A DNA stretch of 23,373 nucleotides. It comes from Candidatus Uhrbacteria bacterium (GTDB lineage: Bacteria > Patescibacteriota > Patescibacteriia > UBA9934 > GWF2-40-263). A program made the translations under genes and the position numbers. Of the stretch, positions 1 to 7,638 are shown one piece after another; the stretch's first letter is position 1, and the number at the start of each line of letters is the position of its first letter. The DNA lies in assembly GCA_016205995.1 (NCBI GenBank), contig JACQSJ010000030.1, forward strand, positions 1 to 23,373, written 5' to 3'. The notes under the pieces are model-generated. The model was not told where the DNA came from. It saw nothing but the letters and a program-made list of their open reading frames with translations, and did not search any database.

Positions 1-1220
1 ATCCAGAGCTCAAACCAGCCCCACTCCATGGAGGTCGTGGACCAGGTGCCGTCGGGACTGATCGCTCGGATGCGTGGGTCGTCGGTTTCAAATGTGACCG
101 CTTTGCCAAAACCATGTCCGGTCAGCGGACTTGCGAGGATTTCATTAATCATCGGGGAGAGAAGCTTCCAGCGACTTGAGATTCCCGCGTCTCCTGTCTC
201 CGTCGTACGATCCTTGAGCGAGTCAAAGAGCGAACCGCCCGCGAGGCTTGGATCGGGAACGGGAAACAATGCGATGGCGAATAGGAGTGCGACGCCTAAC
301 GCCGCCGTGAGTACAGACAAACCGGTGAATCGCAAGATGGCGTTGAGTCGAGGCCTGGCTGTTTTGTAGAGCATCACCACGATGAAAAGGAGCGCTGGCA
401 TGAGCCCTACCCAAAAGCTGCGCGAAAGTGCGAGAAGCACGATGGCGATGATGATCGCACCAAGGCCCATGAGCCAGCGTCGCTTTTCCCCGGTAAGAGT
501 CAGCGCCAGGACAAACCATCCAAAAATGGCGGTGAACATTTGTGATTGAACGAACACGCGATACACGCCGTTGCCCACGTCTGTTACTTCGGCAATGCGC
601 AGATCTCGGACAAGCTCGTAGAGAGGCGTAAGAAGAGCAACCCAGAAGTGGGTAAAGATGTAGAGGATCGTAAACGAGATGGCCGCAGCCCAGATCGCGC
701 CAGCCGCGAGAATTTGAAGGAGGTCATGGCGATGTTTGTGATTCCAGGCAACGGAGAGAATCGGGAGAAGGTAAAAGAGATACAAGTATGCATTCCCATC
801 CTTGAAGACAGACACGGGATCTCGCGAGAGCACACCGATGATGAATCCAAGCGCGGCCGCCAGGGCGACAAAGAGGAAAATCTGCGCACGACCGTCTTTG
901 AGCTCGGGACGATATCGTCGCGCCAAGTACCCAATCCCCCACCCCAGCATAACCCCACCGAATATCGCCATACGCATGGAGACCGCGAAGCCACCGACGT
1001 CCGCAAGAAGGAGTGCTCCATGAGGATTTGAGAAAAGCTCAATGAAGACAAGGTAGAGCGCGTAATCGAGCTTCTTGAAGGCAAGCCCCGCGCTAAGCGC
1101 TGCAACGACGGCTAACAAAACCAACGAGGTTCCCGTGTAATACCCCACGATGCCGATTCCATAGAGGGCGGCCATGCAGGCAAGCGCGTACCAAAATGTG
1201 CGGGAGAAAAATTGGCGCAT
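1..1220 (-). CDS. O-antigen polymerase/ligase-like membrane protein (partial, 3' end outside window)
   Basis: An open frame starts at ATG 1220 and runs without a stop through position 1, so about 406 codons are visible and the C-terminus is missing. The translation is a chain of hydrophobic segments typical of polytopic membrane proteins. It contains ALSRSFWVGL in the middle and a later loop with GHGFG, both features I associate with the Wzy_C/WaaL (O-antigen ligase) family. Early on it has ELFSNPHGALL followed by SMRMAIFGG, a pattern I recall from O-antigen ligase-like proteins of candidate-phylum genomes. It begins 2 nt after the stop of the preceding GT2 gene and is the last visible gene of a flippase and glycosyltransferase operon, so polymerisation or ligation of a lipid-linked glycan fits. 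Polymerase and ligase cannot be told apart from this fragment. Confidence 0.75.
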   Translation of the reverse strand, partial: MRQFFSRTFWYALACMAALYGIGIVGYYTGTSLVLLAVVAALSAGLAFKKLDYALYLVFIELFSNPHGALLLADVGGFAVSMRMAIFGGVMLGWGIGYLARRYRPELKDGRAQIFLFVALAAALGFIIGVLSRDPVSVFKDGNAYLYLFYLLPILSVAWNHKHRHDLLQILAAGAIWAAAISFTILYIFTHFWVALLTPLYELVRDLRIAEVTDVGNGVYRVFVQSQMFTAIFGWFVLALTLTGEKRRWLMGLGAIIIAIVLLALSRSFWVGLMPALLFIVVMLYKTARPRLNAILRFTGLSVLTAALGVALLFAIALFPVPDPSLAGGSLFDSLKDRTTETGDAGISSRWKLLSPMINEILASPLTGHGFGKAVTFETDDPRIRAISPDGTWSTTSMEWGWFELW

Positions 1221-1222
1221 AG

Positions 1223-2068
1223 CTATCGAGGTTTGACGAGACCGGCAACAAGGCCGGTGATCCAGAAGAGTGGCTCGGAAAAGAGGAACAGCGTGCCCGC
1301 GAGTGCTCCGTGATGCTTGAACATGTAGCGCCTGATCGAACGTCGAAGCAAAGCTTGTTTATGAATCGTCAGGACGCGGTCGAAGCTGGCACCCTTCTTA
1401 TGCCTGGCCGTGATGTCGGAAAAATATCGAACGCGCCATCCGGCGTTCTTGGCGCGGCGGCAATAGTCGACTTCCTCGTACCACATGAAAAAACGCTCAT
1501 CGAGAAACCCGATCTCCTCAATGAGCTCTCGCCGAATACAGAAAAGCGCTCCCATGACCTGATCGACATCGGCAGACTGGGAGTAGTCGAATCCTCGCAT
1601 GAGCCAACGCTTGAACGGTGTCAGACGTGGAAACGGGTGATTGAGCTTTAACAGAAGCAGGTACTGGTCAAGAGGTTCTGGAAACGCCCACACGCAAGCC
1701 TGCTGACTCCCGTTGAGATTCTTCAGCGAGATTCCGCCGATCCCGACGTCCGGTGAGGTCACCATCTTGCCCTCGAGTTGTTCGAGTGCATTGTCGTCAA
1801 ACAAGATGTCAGGATTCACAAGGACGATGAAGTCCCCTGTCGCCTCCTTGATGGCCACGTTGCATCCTCCGGCAAAACCAAGATTCGTTTTATTGTGGAT
1901 GACGCGAACCTGAGGGAACCGATGCTCCAATTCTTCCGTCGAATCCCCTGATGCGTTCTCAACGACAAACACCTCAAGCCCCGTCGAATCGTGGTGCGCG
2001 AAAAGCGACTCAAGCATCTTAAGCGTGTAGTCGATCGTTTTGTAATTGACGGTGATGGCGGAGATCAT
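1223..2068 (-). CDS. GT2 family glycosyltransferase, rhamnosyltransferase-like
   Basis: 281 aa with the GT-A fold layout of family 2. It opens with ISAITVNYK, then VVENASGDST near residue 36, the nucleotide-sugar/metal motif NPD at 85-87 (the family's DxD equivalent), MGALFCIRR near 172, and the acidic catalytic region WYEEVDYC at 196-203. The NPD variant and the GFLDERFFMWYEEVD block are typical of the dTDP-rhamnosyltransferase-like branch (WbbL/RfbN type). The C-terminus after residue 245 is hydrophobic and may contact the membrane. It should add a sugar to a lipid-linked oligosaccharide on the cytoplasmic face. Its ATG overlaps the stop of the previous gene (ATGA at 2068-2065), implying translational coupling. 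The sugar specificity is a guess. Confidence 0.88.
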   Translation of the reverse strand: MISAITVNYKTIDYTLKMLESLFAHHDSTGLEVFVVENASGDSTEELEHRFPQVRVIHNKTNLGFAGGCNVAIKEATGDFIVLVNPDILFDDNALEQLEGKMVTSPDVGIGGISLKNLNGSQQACVWAFPEPLDQYLLLLKLNHPFPRLTPFKRWLMRGFDYSQSADVDQVMGALFCIRRELIEEIGFLDERFFMWYEEVDYCRRAKNAGWRVRYFSDITARHKKGASFDRVLTIHKQALLRRSIRRYMFKHHGALAGTLFLFSEPLFWITGLVAGLVKPR

Positions 2069-2766
2069 AGACGGTGCTTGTGGACGATCACGTCATGGGC
2101 AGCCTTGTATCGACGAATGGCTTGTGGAGTCCAACCAAGAAACCGCCATGGCAATTGGTACACAAACTTGGGTAACCATCGGGAATAGGACGGGCGATCA
2201 GATTCAACCAAGACGCGATAGAGCGATTCATTGACAAAGATCCCAACCTTTCCCTGCTCACTCATGGTAAGCCAGAGATCCCAATCCTGGAAGCGCTTGA
2301 GCGACTCGTCAAAACCCGGAAAATCTTTACGACGAATGAGGGCTGTTGTGTGGATGTAGTTCTGAGAACGAAGCGCCTCGGCGCTGAATGGTCGACCCTG
2401 GAAAAGGCGGCGACCCCACCAAAAACTCGCGTACGCCCAGGCGGCTTCAGGATTCTCCTTCAACGCATCTTCAAGCCTCTCAAGCATCATCGGTTCCGCG
2501 ATAACGTCGGCATCCCAAAAAATAACGAGCTCACCCGTGGACTGCTTGAACCCACGATTGCGAGCAACGGGTGCGCCTTGATTATCCTGATAGAGATACC
2601 CAATACGATCGCGATACGGGGCGAGTGCCTCGACGGTCGCATCTGTCGACCCGTCATCGACGACGATCACCTCATCTGGTTGACGCGTCTGGGCGAATGC
2701 TGAATCAAGCGCACGAGGAAGCGTTGTGGCGTGTTGGTATGTTGGAATGATGACCGAGAGCCTCAT
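2065..2766 (-). CDS. GT2 family glycosyltransferase
   Basis: 233 aa from the chosen start. The open frame extends further upstream to 2802, but the family's first beta strand begins at MRLSVIIPTY. The ATG at 2766 forms an ATGA overlap with the stop of the GT4 gene, so I take 2766. It has the GT2 motifs VVDDGSTD at 35-42, FWDADV with the DxD motif at 85-87, and QDWDLW at 160-165 as the acidic catalytic block. There are no clear transmembrane helices, which suggests a soluble or peripheral cytoplasmic enzyme acting on a membrane-bound acceptor. It is the third gene of the flippase operon. Donor and acceptor are unknown. Confidence 0.88.
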   Translation of the reverse strand: MRLSVIIPTYQHATTLPRALDSAFAQTRQPDEVIVVDDGSTDATVEALAPYRDRIGYLYQDNQGAPVARNRGFKQSTGELVIFWDADVIAEPMMLERLEDALKENPEAAWAYASFWWGRRLFQGRPFSAEALRSQNYIHTTALIRRKDFPGFDESLKRFQDWDLWLTMSEQGKVGIFVNESLYRVLVESDRPSYSRWLPKFVYQLPWRFLGWTPQAIRRYKAAHDVIVHKHRL

Positions 2767-3899
2767 AGGTACAGGTCCAGCTTGCTCATCTGGTTCTGAC
2801 ACGTAAACGTCTTTGCGTGCTCGCGGGCTTGTAAGGACATCGACGAACGAAGTTCCGGGTTCCTTGCCAAGAACACGATCGCGCTCGCGAGCAAACGCTC
2901 ATCTTGTGACTCAAGCAGCAGACCTGTTTGTTGATCAATGACGGCCTCATCGACACCCTCGACATTGGTGGCAATCGACGGAAGCCCTGCGGCAGCTGCT
3001 TCGATGTACACGAGCCCAAACCCTTCTTTGTCGACCGGGTCCTGCGAGATAGGCATCACGAAGACATCCGACTCCTGGTACAAACGCTGGCGCTCCTCGT
3101 CGGAAACCTTGCCGTGGAACACGACCTGACGACTGAGGTCGAGCGTCTCAACCATCGAGCGCAAGCTCAACTCCATCGGCCCCTCGCCGACGATGTGGTA
3201 GACAAAGACCCCGAGTTCACCAGTGCCTCGAAGATGGGCGAGCGCGTTGAGAACATGGGTGTGGCCTTTTCGTTCAACGAGACGAGAGACGGTTAAGAGT
3301 GTGAAAGGACCAGGAGGACTAAGTGGATGAGCCCCGACGCTCCGGTCGGGGCCCCGACCCCCATGGGGCGTCGGGGGTGGCGGAGGTAGAGGAACACATG
3401 GGTATATGACGAGGACCTCATGGATGCCGAAGTCGCTGGCAAGCTCACGGGCGAGGGCTTGCGAGTTGGCGACAACCAATCGCGCACCCTGCAGGACCTT
3501 CGTTGCGAGACGACGCTTCCGACTCGAAGACGCGGCAAGGCGGATGTCCATGCCATGAACGAACAGAACGTAGGGCGTTCCCGTGAACTTTTTCGCGAGC
3601 AAGGCGGCTGAACCGATCGGAAGGACGTGGCTCGTCAGGATGAGATCGTAGCGTGACCGGTATGTCCAAAGATATCGAACCGTCTTCAGCCATCTGGGCC
3701 AGATAAACCGACTCAGCAACGGAGCGCGATACACGGGATATCCAGCCTGTGGATCGAACGTATTCCACAAAGGATGTGGATCCGCAAGGACCTCGATTCG
3801 ATCCTTCAAGTGCTCGGCAACCGCTTGAAGATAGCGGGCCACGCCGCCCTCATTGGGGGGAAAATCTGGAGTGACGAGGAGGAGATGCTTCTCACTCAT
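2763..3899 (-). CDS. GT4 family glycosyltransferase with a proline-rich insertion
   Basis: 378 aa starting at ATG 3899, which overlaps the flippase stop as ATGA; the frame's upstream extension to 3998 lies inside the flippase gene and is not used. The N-terminal Rossmann half has VTPDFPPNEGGVARY at residues 9-23, and VANSQALAREL follows near 143. The C-terminal half starts at FTLLTVSRLVERKG (199-212), continues with HIVGEGP, and carries the GT4 E-x7-E motif in KEGFGLVYIE (Glu292, Glu300). This is a retaining GT-B enzyme using a nucleotide sugar. The linker between the two halves (about 171-198) is an unusual run of Pro/Gly/Arg encoded by a GC-rich double palindrome, so it is probably an inserted element tolerated in a surface loop. 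Donor and acceptor are not predictable. Confidence 0.9.
   Translation of the reverse strand: MSEKHLLLVTPDFPPNEGGVARYLQAVAEHLKDRIEVLADPHPLWNTFDPQAGYPVYRAPLLSRFIWPRWLKTVRYLWTYRSRYDLILTSHVLPIGSAALLAKKFTGTPYVLFVHGMDIRLAASSSRKRRLATKVLQGARLVVANSQALARELASDFGIHEVLVIYPCVPLPPPPPTPHGGRGPDRSVGAHPLSPPGPFTLLTVSRLVERKGHTHVLNALAHLRGTGELGVFVYHIVGEGPMELSLRSMVETLDLSRQVVFHGKVSDEERQRLYQESDVFVMPISQDPVDKEGFGLVYIEAAAAGLPSIATNVEGVDEAVIDQQTGLLLESQDERLLASAIVFLARNPELRSSMSLQAREHAKTFTCQNQMSKLDLYL
3331..3377. repeat. GC-rich double palindrome inside the GT4 gene
   Basis: Two adjacent hairpins share the core CCCCGAC. The first is GCCCCGAC (3331-3338), a 6-nt loop, then GTCGGGGC (3345-3352), a perfect 8-bp stem. The second pairs 3352-3362 with 3365-3376 around an AT centre, with a single unpaired base. 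On the minus strand the stretch encodes the Pro/Gly/Arg-rich linker of the glycosyltransferase without breaking its frame. Confidence 0.75.
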
Positions 3900-5320
3900 A
3901 CGCGTTTGAAATGTCGAAGGTCGGTCAGGGTCAGGGAACCTGTAAGAACCAAACCAGCGAGGTACACGACACCTCCAACCAGGATCACCGGAATCCATCC
4001 AATGATCGGTTTGAGTATGACAACAACCGCAAGCATGACCAGGCCAACGAGATACATTGGGAGAATTGTGCGCAGAAGACGCCCGAACGAAAAGGATGGT
4101 AGCACCGTTGGAATATAGAAGAGTCCAGCCCCGAACATGAAGATGAAACTCGCCAAGGCCGCATAGGCAGCGCCGAGGATGCCAACACGTGGAATGAGGA
4201 TCACGTTGAGGACGATATTGACGATCATCGTGGCGCCCATGATCGCGGTTTTGATTGACTGCTTCCCACAGGCGTTGAGAAGCGAACCTATGGGGAAGTC
4301 GAGGAAGATCGGGATGAGGACGAAAATGAGCGCCTGTAACACAACGGTCGCTTGCTCGTATCCTTCGCCCGCAAGCGCAATCACCTCAGGGGCAACGGCG
4401 TATAGACCAAAAACGATCGGAGCAGAAAGAAGGGCCATGTACCACATGCTCTTGAGAAGAATCCGCTCGAGCGTTGCTTCATCCTTCCCTGCGACAGCGC
4501 TCATTCCTGGATACAGGGCAGCAATAAACGCCAACGGGAGGAACTGAAATGCGTAGGTAAACTTATACGCGATCGCATAGAGGCCCACAGCCGTCGTGTC
4601 GAGGATTTTCGAAATGAGGATCGAGTCCACATATGAGTAGACCTTGACGAAAATGGCGGCCAGGGCAAACGGGAAGGCCATCGTGAGGATGAGCCGCGCG
4701 TCCTGGCTTGACCATTGTGGGATGAGGGTAGACCAGCCAAGTCGACTCGCCACACGGGAGGCGGCAACCGCCAGGTTGATAAAACTTCCAGACATGAGGG
4801 CTACGATGAGCAGTGGAAGCGAGGGGGCCAACACAAGCACGAGACCACCGACGATCGCCGTGGTAAACATCCCAGAAAAAATACCTACGGCCTCAAACTG
4901 AAGTGCCTGGAAGCCGCGCAACACCCCGTAGAAAAAAACCTGGAGGGCGTCCAGAACCAGGACAACGCAAGCCATTCCGATGAGGGTCTGTACGGCTGGT
5001 TCATATCCCAGGAGCCAACCGGTCAGGAGAGACCCCGTCACCGCACACACCATGAGTGGGAACTTGAGCGCGAGCGCGTGGGAAATAAGTTGGCGGGCTT
5101 GAGTGGGATCCTTAGCGATCTCGCGGGTAGTGACGGAGGTAATCCCGAACTCGGCGACCACGGAAAAGATGGTGGTAATCGAGAGGGCGAGAAAGTATTG
5201 CCCGGTCAGATCTGGCATCATGACCCTGGCCAAGAACAAAAAGTAAACAAAAGCAATGATCTTTTGTCCAACGGAGGCGATGGTCAGGTAGAGGGCATTT
5301 TTCGCAACACGTTCTGTCAC
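3896..5320 (-). CDS. Polysaccharide/oligosaccharide flippase (Wzx-like, MOP superfamily)
   Basis: 474 aa, highly hydrophobic, with roughly a dozen or more predicted membrane segments. The N-terminus (VAKNALYLTIASVGQKIIAF, then FLFLARVMMPDLTGQYFLAL, then FGITSVTTREIAKD) matches the polysaccharide biosynthesis/RfbX group of the MATE-like MOP exporters. The length is normal for the family. It should move a lipid-linked glycan across the cytoplasmic membrane. It is the first gene of a tightly packed operon with three glycosyltransferases and an O-antigen polymerase/ligase-like protein. The start is GTG at 5320. No SD is visible; instead a -10-like TAAAAT lies 8 nt upstream, so the transcript may be nearly leaderless. 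MurJ is a separate gene in this window, so a role outside peptidoglycan is likelier. Confidence 0.88.
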   Translation of the reverse strand: MTERVAKNALYLTIASVGQKIIAFVYFLFLARVMMPDLTGQYFLALSITTIFSVVAEFGITSVTTREIAKDPTQARQLISHALALKFPLMVCAVTGSLLTGWLLGYEPAVQTLIGMACVVLVLDALQVFFYGVLRGFQALQFEAVGIFSGMFTTAIVGGLVLVLAPSLPLLIVALMSGSFINLAVAASRVASRLGWSTLIPQWSSQDARLILTMAFPFALAAIFVKVYSYVDSILISKILDTTAVGLYAIAYKFTYAFQFLPLAFIAALYPGMSAVAGKDEATLERILLKSMWYMALLSAPIVFGLYAVAPEVIALAGEGYEQATVVLQALIFVLIPIFLDFPIGSLLNACGKQSIKTAIMGATMIVNIVLNVILIPRVGILGAAYAALASFIFMFGAGLFYIPTVLPSFSFGRLLRTILPMYLVGLVMLAVVVILKPIIGWIPVILVGGVVYLAGLVLTGSLTLTDLRHFKRV

Positions 5321-5328
5321 ACGCGGCT

Positions 5329-5334
5329 ATTTTA
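5329..5334 (-). promoter_or_regulatory. Candidate -10 box of the polysaccharide operon
   Basis: Minus-strand TAAAAT ends 8 nt before the GTG start of the flippase. A start point about 7 nt downstream of the box would fall almost on the start codon. I see no good -35 hexamer at 17 nt. The call rests on the -10 match and on similar spacing at alaS and the FecR-like gene. Confidence 0.35.
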
Positions 5335-5369
5335 GATGAAGAAGCCCCAATGTGGAAGCGACGAAACAG

Positions 5370-5403
5370 AAAACCCGCCGTTGCTCGAGTGAGCTATGGC
5401 GGG
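5370..5403 (-). terminator. Rho-independent terminator of the solitary gene 5475-6416
   Basis: Read on the minus strand, CCCGCC pairs with GGCGGG (plus positions 5398-5403 and 5374-5379), with an inner GCTC/GAGC stem around a 4-nt loop, followed by TTTT and more T-rich sequence. It lies about 70 nt after the stop of the hypothetical gene and about 50 nt before the flippase start, so it separates the two units. Positions 5404-5474 contain another small palindrome (GCGAGCC/GGCTCGC) but no gene I can support. Confidence 0.75.
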
Positions 5404-5474
5404 AAGGCCACGGCGGTCGTGACCGACGTAGTTGGGCGAGCCGGGCTCGCTGGGTTGATTGTGCCTGAACTTGG

Positions 5475-6416
5475 CTAGCGACCCATGGCCGTGATGTCAA
5501 CGAGATGGCGCTCGGGCAGGTCCGGCGCGGCCACCATGGTGAGCCGGTCCCCTCCGCGATATCCCCGCATGAGCTCGGTGAGGGACTCCACTCCCATGCG
5601 CGTCGAATCGATCCGGTCGAGTTGATATCCGTCAGCCAGGAGCTGCGCCTGAATGAACGGAGGGGTCGTGAACGCCGCCTTCCAGAGCGACTCCATGACC
5701 TCGGCGAAGTGCGCGGCCCCGACCTCGACGAGCTGTTCCCAGAGCTCGCCACCGAACTCCCATGGATCCTTCCCTCGTGGAATTTCCGGAAGCGTTCGGA
5801 TCTCCGGCTCGGGAACCGGGATCCGCGGGTACCTGAGGCCCAGGAGCGAAACGGGTCCCCTGAACGGCCAGTGAGACGCCTGGTAGGCGAGGCGGGCCTG
5901 CTCGTTGTAGTACTTGGCCAGCCCACGCTCGCGTCGCAGCATCTCGGTCGAGCTCGACCGCGTGATGCCCGCGATGCGAACGAGATCACGCGTGATGCCG
6001 AGCGTCATCTCGACGAAGGTGCCGGAGCGCGGGGGCCCCAGACTCGACAGACGAACGTGTCCCTGTTGCAGGCGATCGACGATCTCGTAGCGGACGTCCA
6101 GGTCGGCCGGGATAGGGACGTCTTCGGGCCGCATGGTCGTGAGATTCGCTCTGTGCGCGAGAAGTCTGATGAGCATCCCTTCATTCTGGGGGGCGATGAG
6201 CACCTCCCAGGTGTCGGTGTTGGGCTGCCCCTTCACGGGATCGCGGAGCATGGTCCGCAGCGTGACCGCAGCGGGGACTTCGGGACCACGCGGCTCCAGA
6301 CGCACAATGGCGATCCCGTGCTCTCGTGCGAAGTCCAGGTCGTGCTTGATCTCGCGGCGCCTCTGCAGACCCTCCAGCTGAGGGCGAATCGACACGCGGA
6401 CGGTTCGTGGTGACAT
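5475..6416 (-). CDS. Hypothetical protein, GC-rich solitary gene
   Basis: 313 aa; I do not recognise the family. It has no signal peptide and no membrane segment, so a cytoplasmic protein is likely. It is rich in Arg, Leu, Pro and Glu, with an early HDLDFAREHGIAIVRLEP stretch, a WEVLIAP segment, and an aromatic/proline-rich middle (HWPFRGP, RYPRIPVPEPE). The start is ATG 6416: AGGAGG lies 8 nt upstream, whereas the in-frame GTG at 6425 would overlap that SD. The gene has its own promoter (6439-6467) and terminator (5370-5403). In two 60-base lines I counted, GC was about 68-70%, against about 52% in ribosomal-protein and era lines and 63% in a flippase line. A complete antisense frame on the plus strand is Arg/His-rich and looks like a shadow. 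Acquisition by transfer is possible. Confidence 0.8.
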   Translation of the reverse strand: MSPRTVRVSIRPQLEGLQRRREIKHDLDFAREHGIAIVRLEPRGPEVPAAVTLRTMLRDPVKGQPNTDTWEVLIAPQNEGMLIRLLAHRANLTTMRPEDVPIPADLDVRYEIVDRLQQGHVRLSSLGPPRSGTFVEMTLGITRDLVRIAGITRSSSTEMLRRERGLAKYYNEQARLAYQASHWPFRGPVSLLGLRYPRIPVPEPEIRTLPEIPRGKDPWEFGGELWEQLVEVGAAHFAEVMESLWKAAFTTPPFIQAQLLADGYQLDRIDSTRMGVESLTELMRGYRGGDRLTMVAAPDLPERHLVDITAMGR

Positions 6417-6423
6417 GGTTCTC

Positions 6424-6430
6424 ACCTCCT
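6424..6430 (-). promoter_or_regulatory. Canonical Shine-Dalgarno deciding the start at 6416
   Basis: Minus-strand AGGAGGT, with 8 nt between AGGAGG and the ATG at 6416. It is one of the few textbook SD sequences in the window; most neighbours, including most ribosomal protein genes, have none. Confidence 0.8.
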
Positions 6431-6438
6431 TCGCGGCG

Positions 6439-6467
6439 ATTTAACCATTCGGGTCCAGATAAGTCAA
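6439..6467 (-). promoter_or_regulatory. Sigma70-type promoter of the hypothetical gene
   Basis: Minus-strand TTGACT (6467-6462), a 17-nt spacer, then TTAAAT (6444-6439) preceded by TGG, an extended -10 feature. Transcription would start near 6432, just ahead of the SD. The -35 overlaps the T-tract of the rpsI terminator. Confidence 0.65.
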
Positions 6468-6494
6468 AACCACCCTTCAATAAGAGTAGGGTGG
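6466..6494 (-). terminator. Terminator of the alpha ribosomal operon
   Basis: On the minus strand CCACCCT (6494-6488) pairs perfectly with AGGGTGG (6476-6470) across an 11-nt loop, followed directly by TTTT (6469-6466). It begins 14 nt after the rpsI stop and closes the operon. Confidence 0.75.
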
Positions 6495-6508
6495 CTTTCA
6501 AGGTCTGT

Positions 6509-6907
6509 TTAACGCTTGGACCACTGGGGGGAGCGGCGAGCGGACTTGTGGCCGAACTTCTTTCGCTCTCGAACGCGGGCATCGCGACTGAGGAAGCCAG
6601 CTTTCTTCAATGTGCTTCGAAATTCCGGATTGAAGTCTACGAGTGCACGGGCAATTCCCAAACGGATTCCATCAGCCTGACCATGGATTCCCCCACCCGT
6701 CACATGGACCGTGATGTCGAACACGTTCTCCATCCCCGTCTCTTTCAACGGAGCCACGACCGTCTGCTGCATAGTCTCAAGCGGGAGATACTCGACGAGC
6801 TCGCGATCATTAATCTTGATCGTACCCGACCCGCCATGATGGAGCCGCACACGTGCAACTGCTTCCTTACGTCGTCCAATCGCCTCAATATATTTTGTTT
6901 CGCTCAT
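6509..6907 (-). CDS. rpsI: 30S ribosomal protein S9 (uS9)
   Basis: 132 aa, a normal length. It starts with YIEAIGRRKEAVARVRL, has the TVHVTGGGIHGQADGIRLGIARAL core, and ends in the conserved basic tail (GLSRDAR-like FLSRDARVRERKKFGHKSAR, then SPQWSKR) that reaches toward the P-site tRNA in the 30S subunit. It is the last gene of the operon, just after rplM as in most bacteria, and is followed by a hairpin terminator. There is no clear SD; the start is 6 nt from the rplM stop, so coupling is likely. Confidence 0.97.
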   Translation of the reverse strand: MSETKYIEAIGRRKEAVARVRLHHGGSGTIKINDRELVEYLPLETMQQTVVAPLKETGMENVFDITVHVTGGGIHGQADGIRLGIARALVDFNPEFRSTLKKAGFLSRDARVRERKKFGHKSARRSPQWSKR

Positions 6908-6913
6908 ACTCGG

Positions 6914-7264
6914 CTAGTTGGTTACGACGAGGCGTTTAAGGCGCGCACTCCGGTGCTTGTTCTTGGGAAGCATCCGTGAGACCGCGCGGCGCAGGACATC
7001 GCCGGGATCCTCTGCCCAGACCGTGCTCAACTTTTTCTGTCGGAGTCCAGCAGCATAGGTCGTGTGGTGGCTGTACACTTTTTGTGTCAACTTCTTCCCC
7101 GTCAGCACCATCTTTGCTGCATTGACAACTTGGACGTGGTCACCGTCATCAATGTGGGGGGTGAAGCTTGTCTTGTTTTTGCCAATAAGAATTCTCGTGA
7201 CCTCAGTGGCCAAACGTCCTGGAGCCTTTCCTGTCGCGTCAATGGTGTGGATTTCGTGAGACAT
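6914..7264 (-). CDS. rplM: 50S ribosomal protein L13 (uL13), short form
   Basis: 116 aa against about 142 in E. coli. The conserved core is present: DATGKAPGRLATEVTRILIGK, FTPHIDDGDHVQVVNAAKMVLTGKK, KVYSHHTTYAAGLRQ and VSRMLPKNKHRSARLKRL. The protein begins about 10 residues later than the E. coli one and ends right after RLVVTN, lacking the usual C-terminal extension. It is an early-assembly 23S rRNA-binding protein. It lies between rplQ and rpsI with 5-6 nt gaps. Shortened ribosomal proteins fit a reduced genome. Confidence 0.96.
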   Translation of the reverse strand: MSHEIHTIDATGKAPGRLATEVTRILIGKNKTSFTPHIDDGDHVQVVNAAKMVLTGKKLTQKVYSHHTTYAAGLRQKKLSTVWAEDPGDVLRRAVSRMLPKNKHRSARLKRLVVTN

Positions 7265-7269
7265 ATCGT

Positions 7270-7620
7270 TTAAACCAGTTCGATCTGTACCATCTCGGCC
7301 CCATCATTTTTTCGAGGAGCGAGTTTGATGATGCGTGTATACCCACCTGCTCGATTTTGGTAGCGCGGTCCGAGTACCTCAAAAATTTTCTTTACAGGGT
7401 GCTCCGTGTAGAAAAAGGCCATGAGATTCCGGCGCGAAGCGAGTGTCGGTTTCTTGCCTGATGTAATGGCTTTCTCGACCAATGGCTTTACGGCCTTCGC
7501 CTTAGCTTCCGTCGTCGTGACTTTCTCGTACAAGATCACGCTTGCGGCAAGATTTCGAAGCAGGGCTTCCCGAGGAGCTTTTTCACGGCCTAGAATGGTT
7601 CCTTTCTTTCGGTGTCGCAT
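7270..7620 (-). CDS. rplQ: 50S ribosomal protein L17 (bL17)
   Basis: 116 aa with the family opening MRHRKKGTILGREKAPREALLRNLAASVI, the KAKAVKPLVEKAIT helix, and the C-terminal GPRYQNRAGGYTRIIKLAPRKND block. It sits near the exit region of the 50S subunit. It follows rpoA in the standard alpha-operon order. Unlike most genes here it has an SD-like AAGGAGG upstream, though about 13 nt from the ATG, which is longer than ideal. Confidence 0.97.
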   Translation of the reverse strand: MRHRKKGTILGREKAPREALLRNLAASVILYEKVTTTEAKAKAVKPLVEKAITSGKKPTLASRRNLMAFFYTEHPVKKIFEVLGPRYQNRAGGYTRIIKLAPRKNDGAEMVQIELV

Positions 7621-7638
7621 ACGTGGTTCGTCCCCTCC

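Noticed and set aside
4715..5335. Plus-strand open frame of 206 codons opposite the flippase
   Set aside because: The product is highly charged and without motifs. The minus strand encodes a clear membrane flippase.
5416..5436. GCGAGCC/GGCTCGC palindrome downstream of the hypothetical gene, as a terminator
   Set aside because: It has almost no loop and no T-run; the hairpin at 5370-5403 is the better terminator.
5505..6413. Plus-strand open frame of about 300 codons opposite the hypothetical gene
   Set aside because: It is antisense to a gene with SD, promoter and terminator. Its product is Arg/His/Gly-rich and low in hydrophobic core, typical of a shadow frame in GC-rich DNA.
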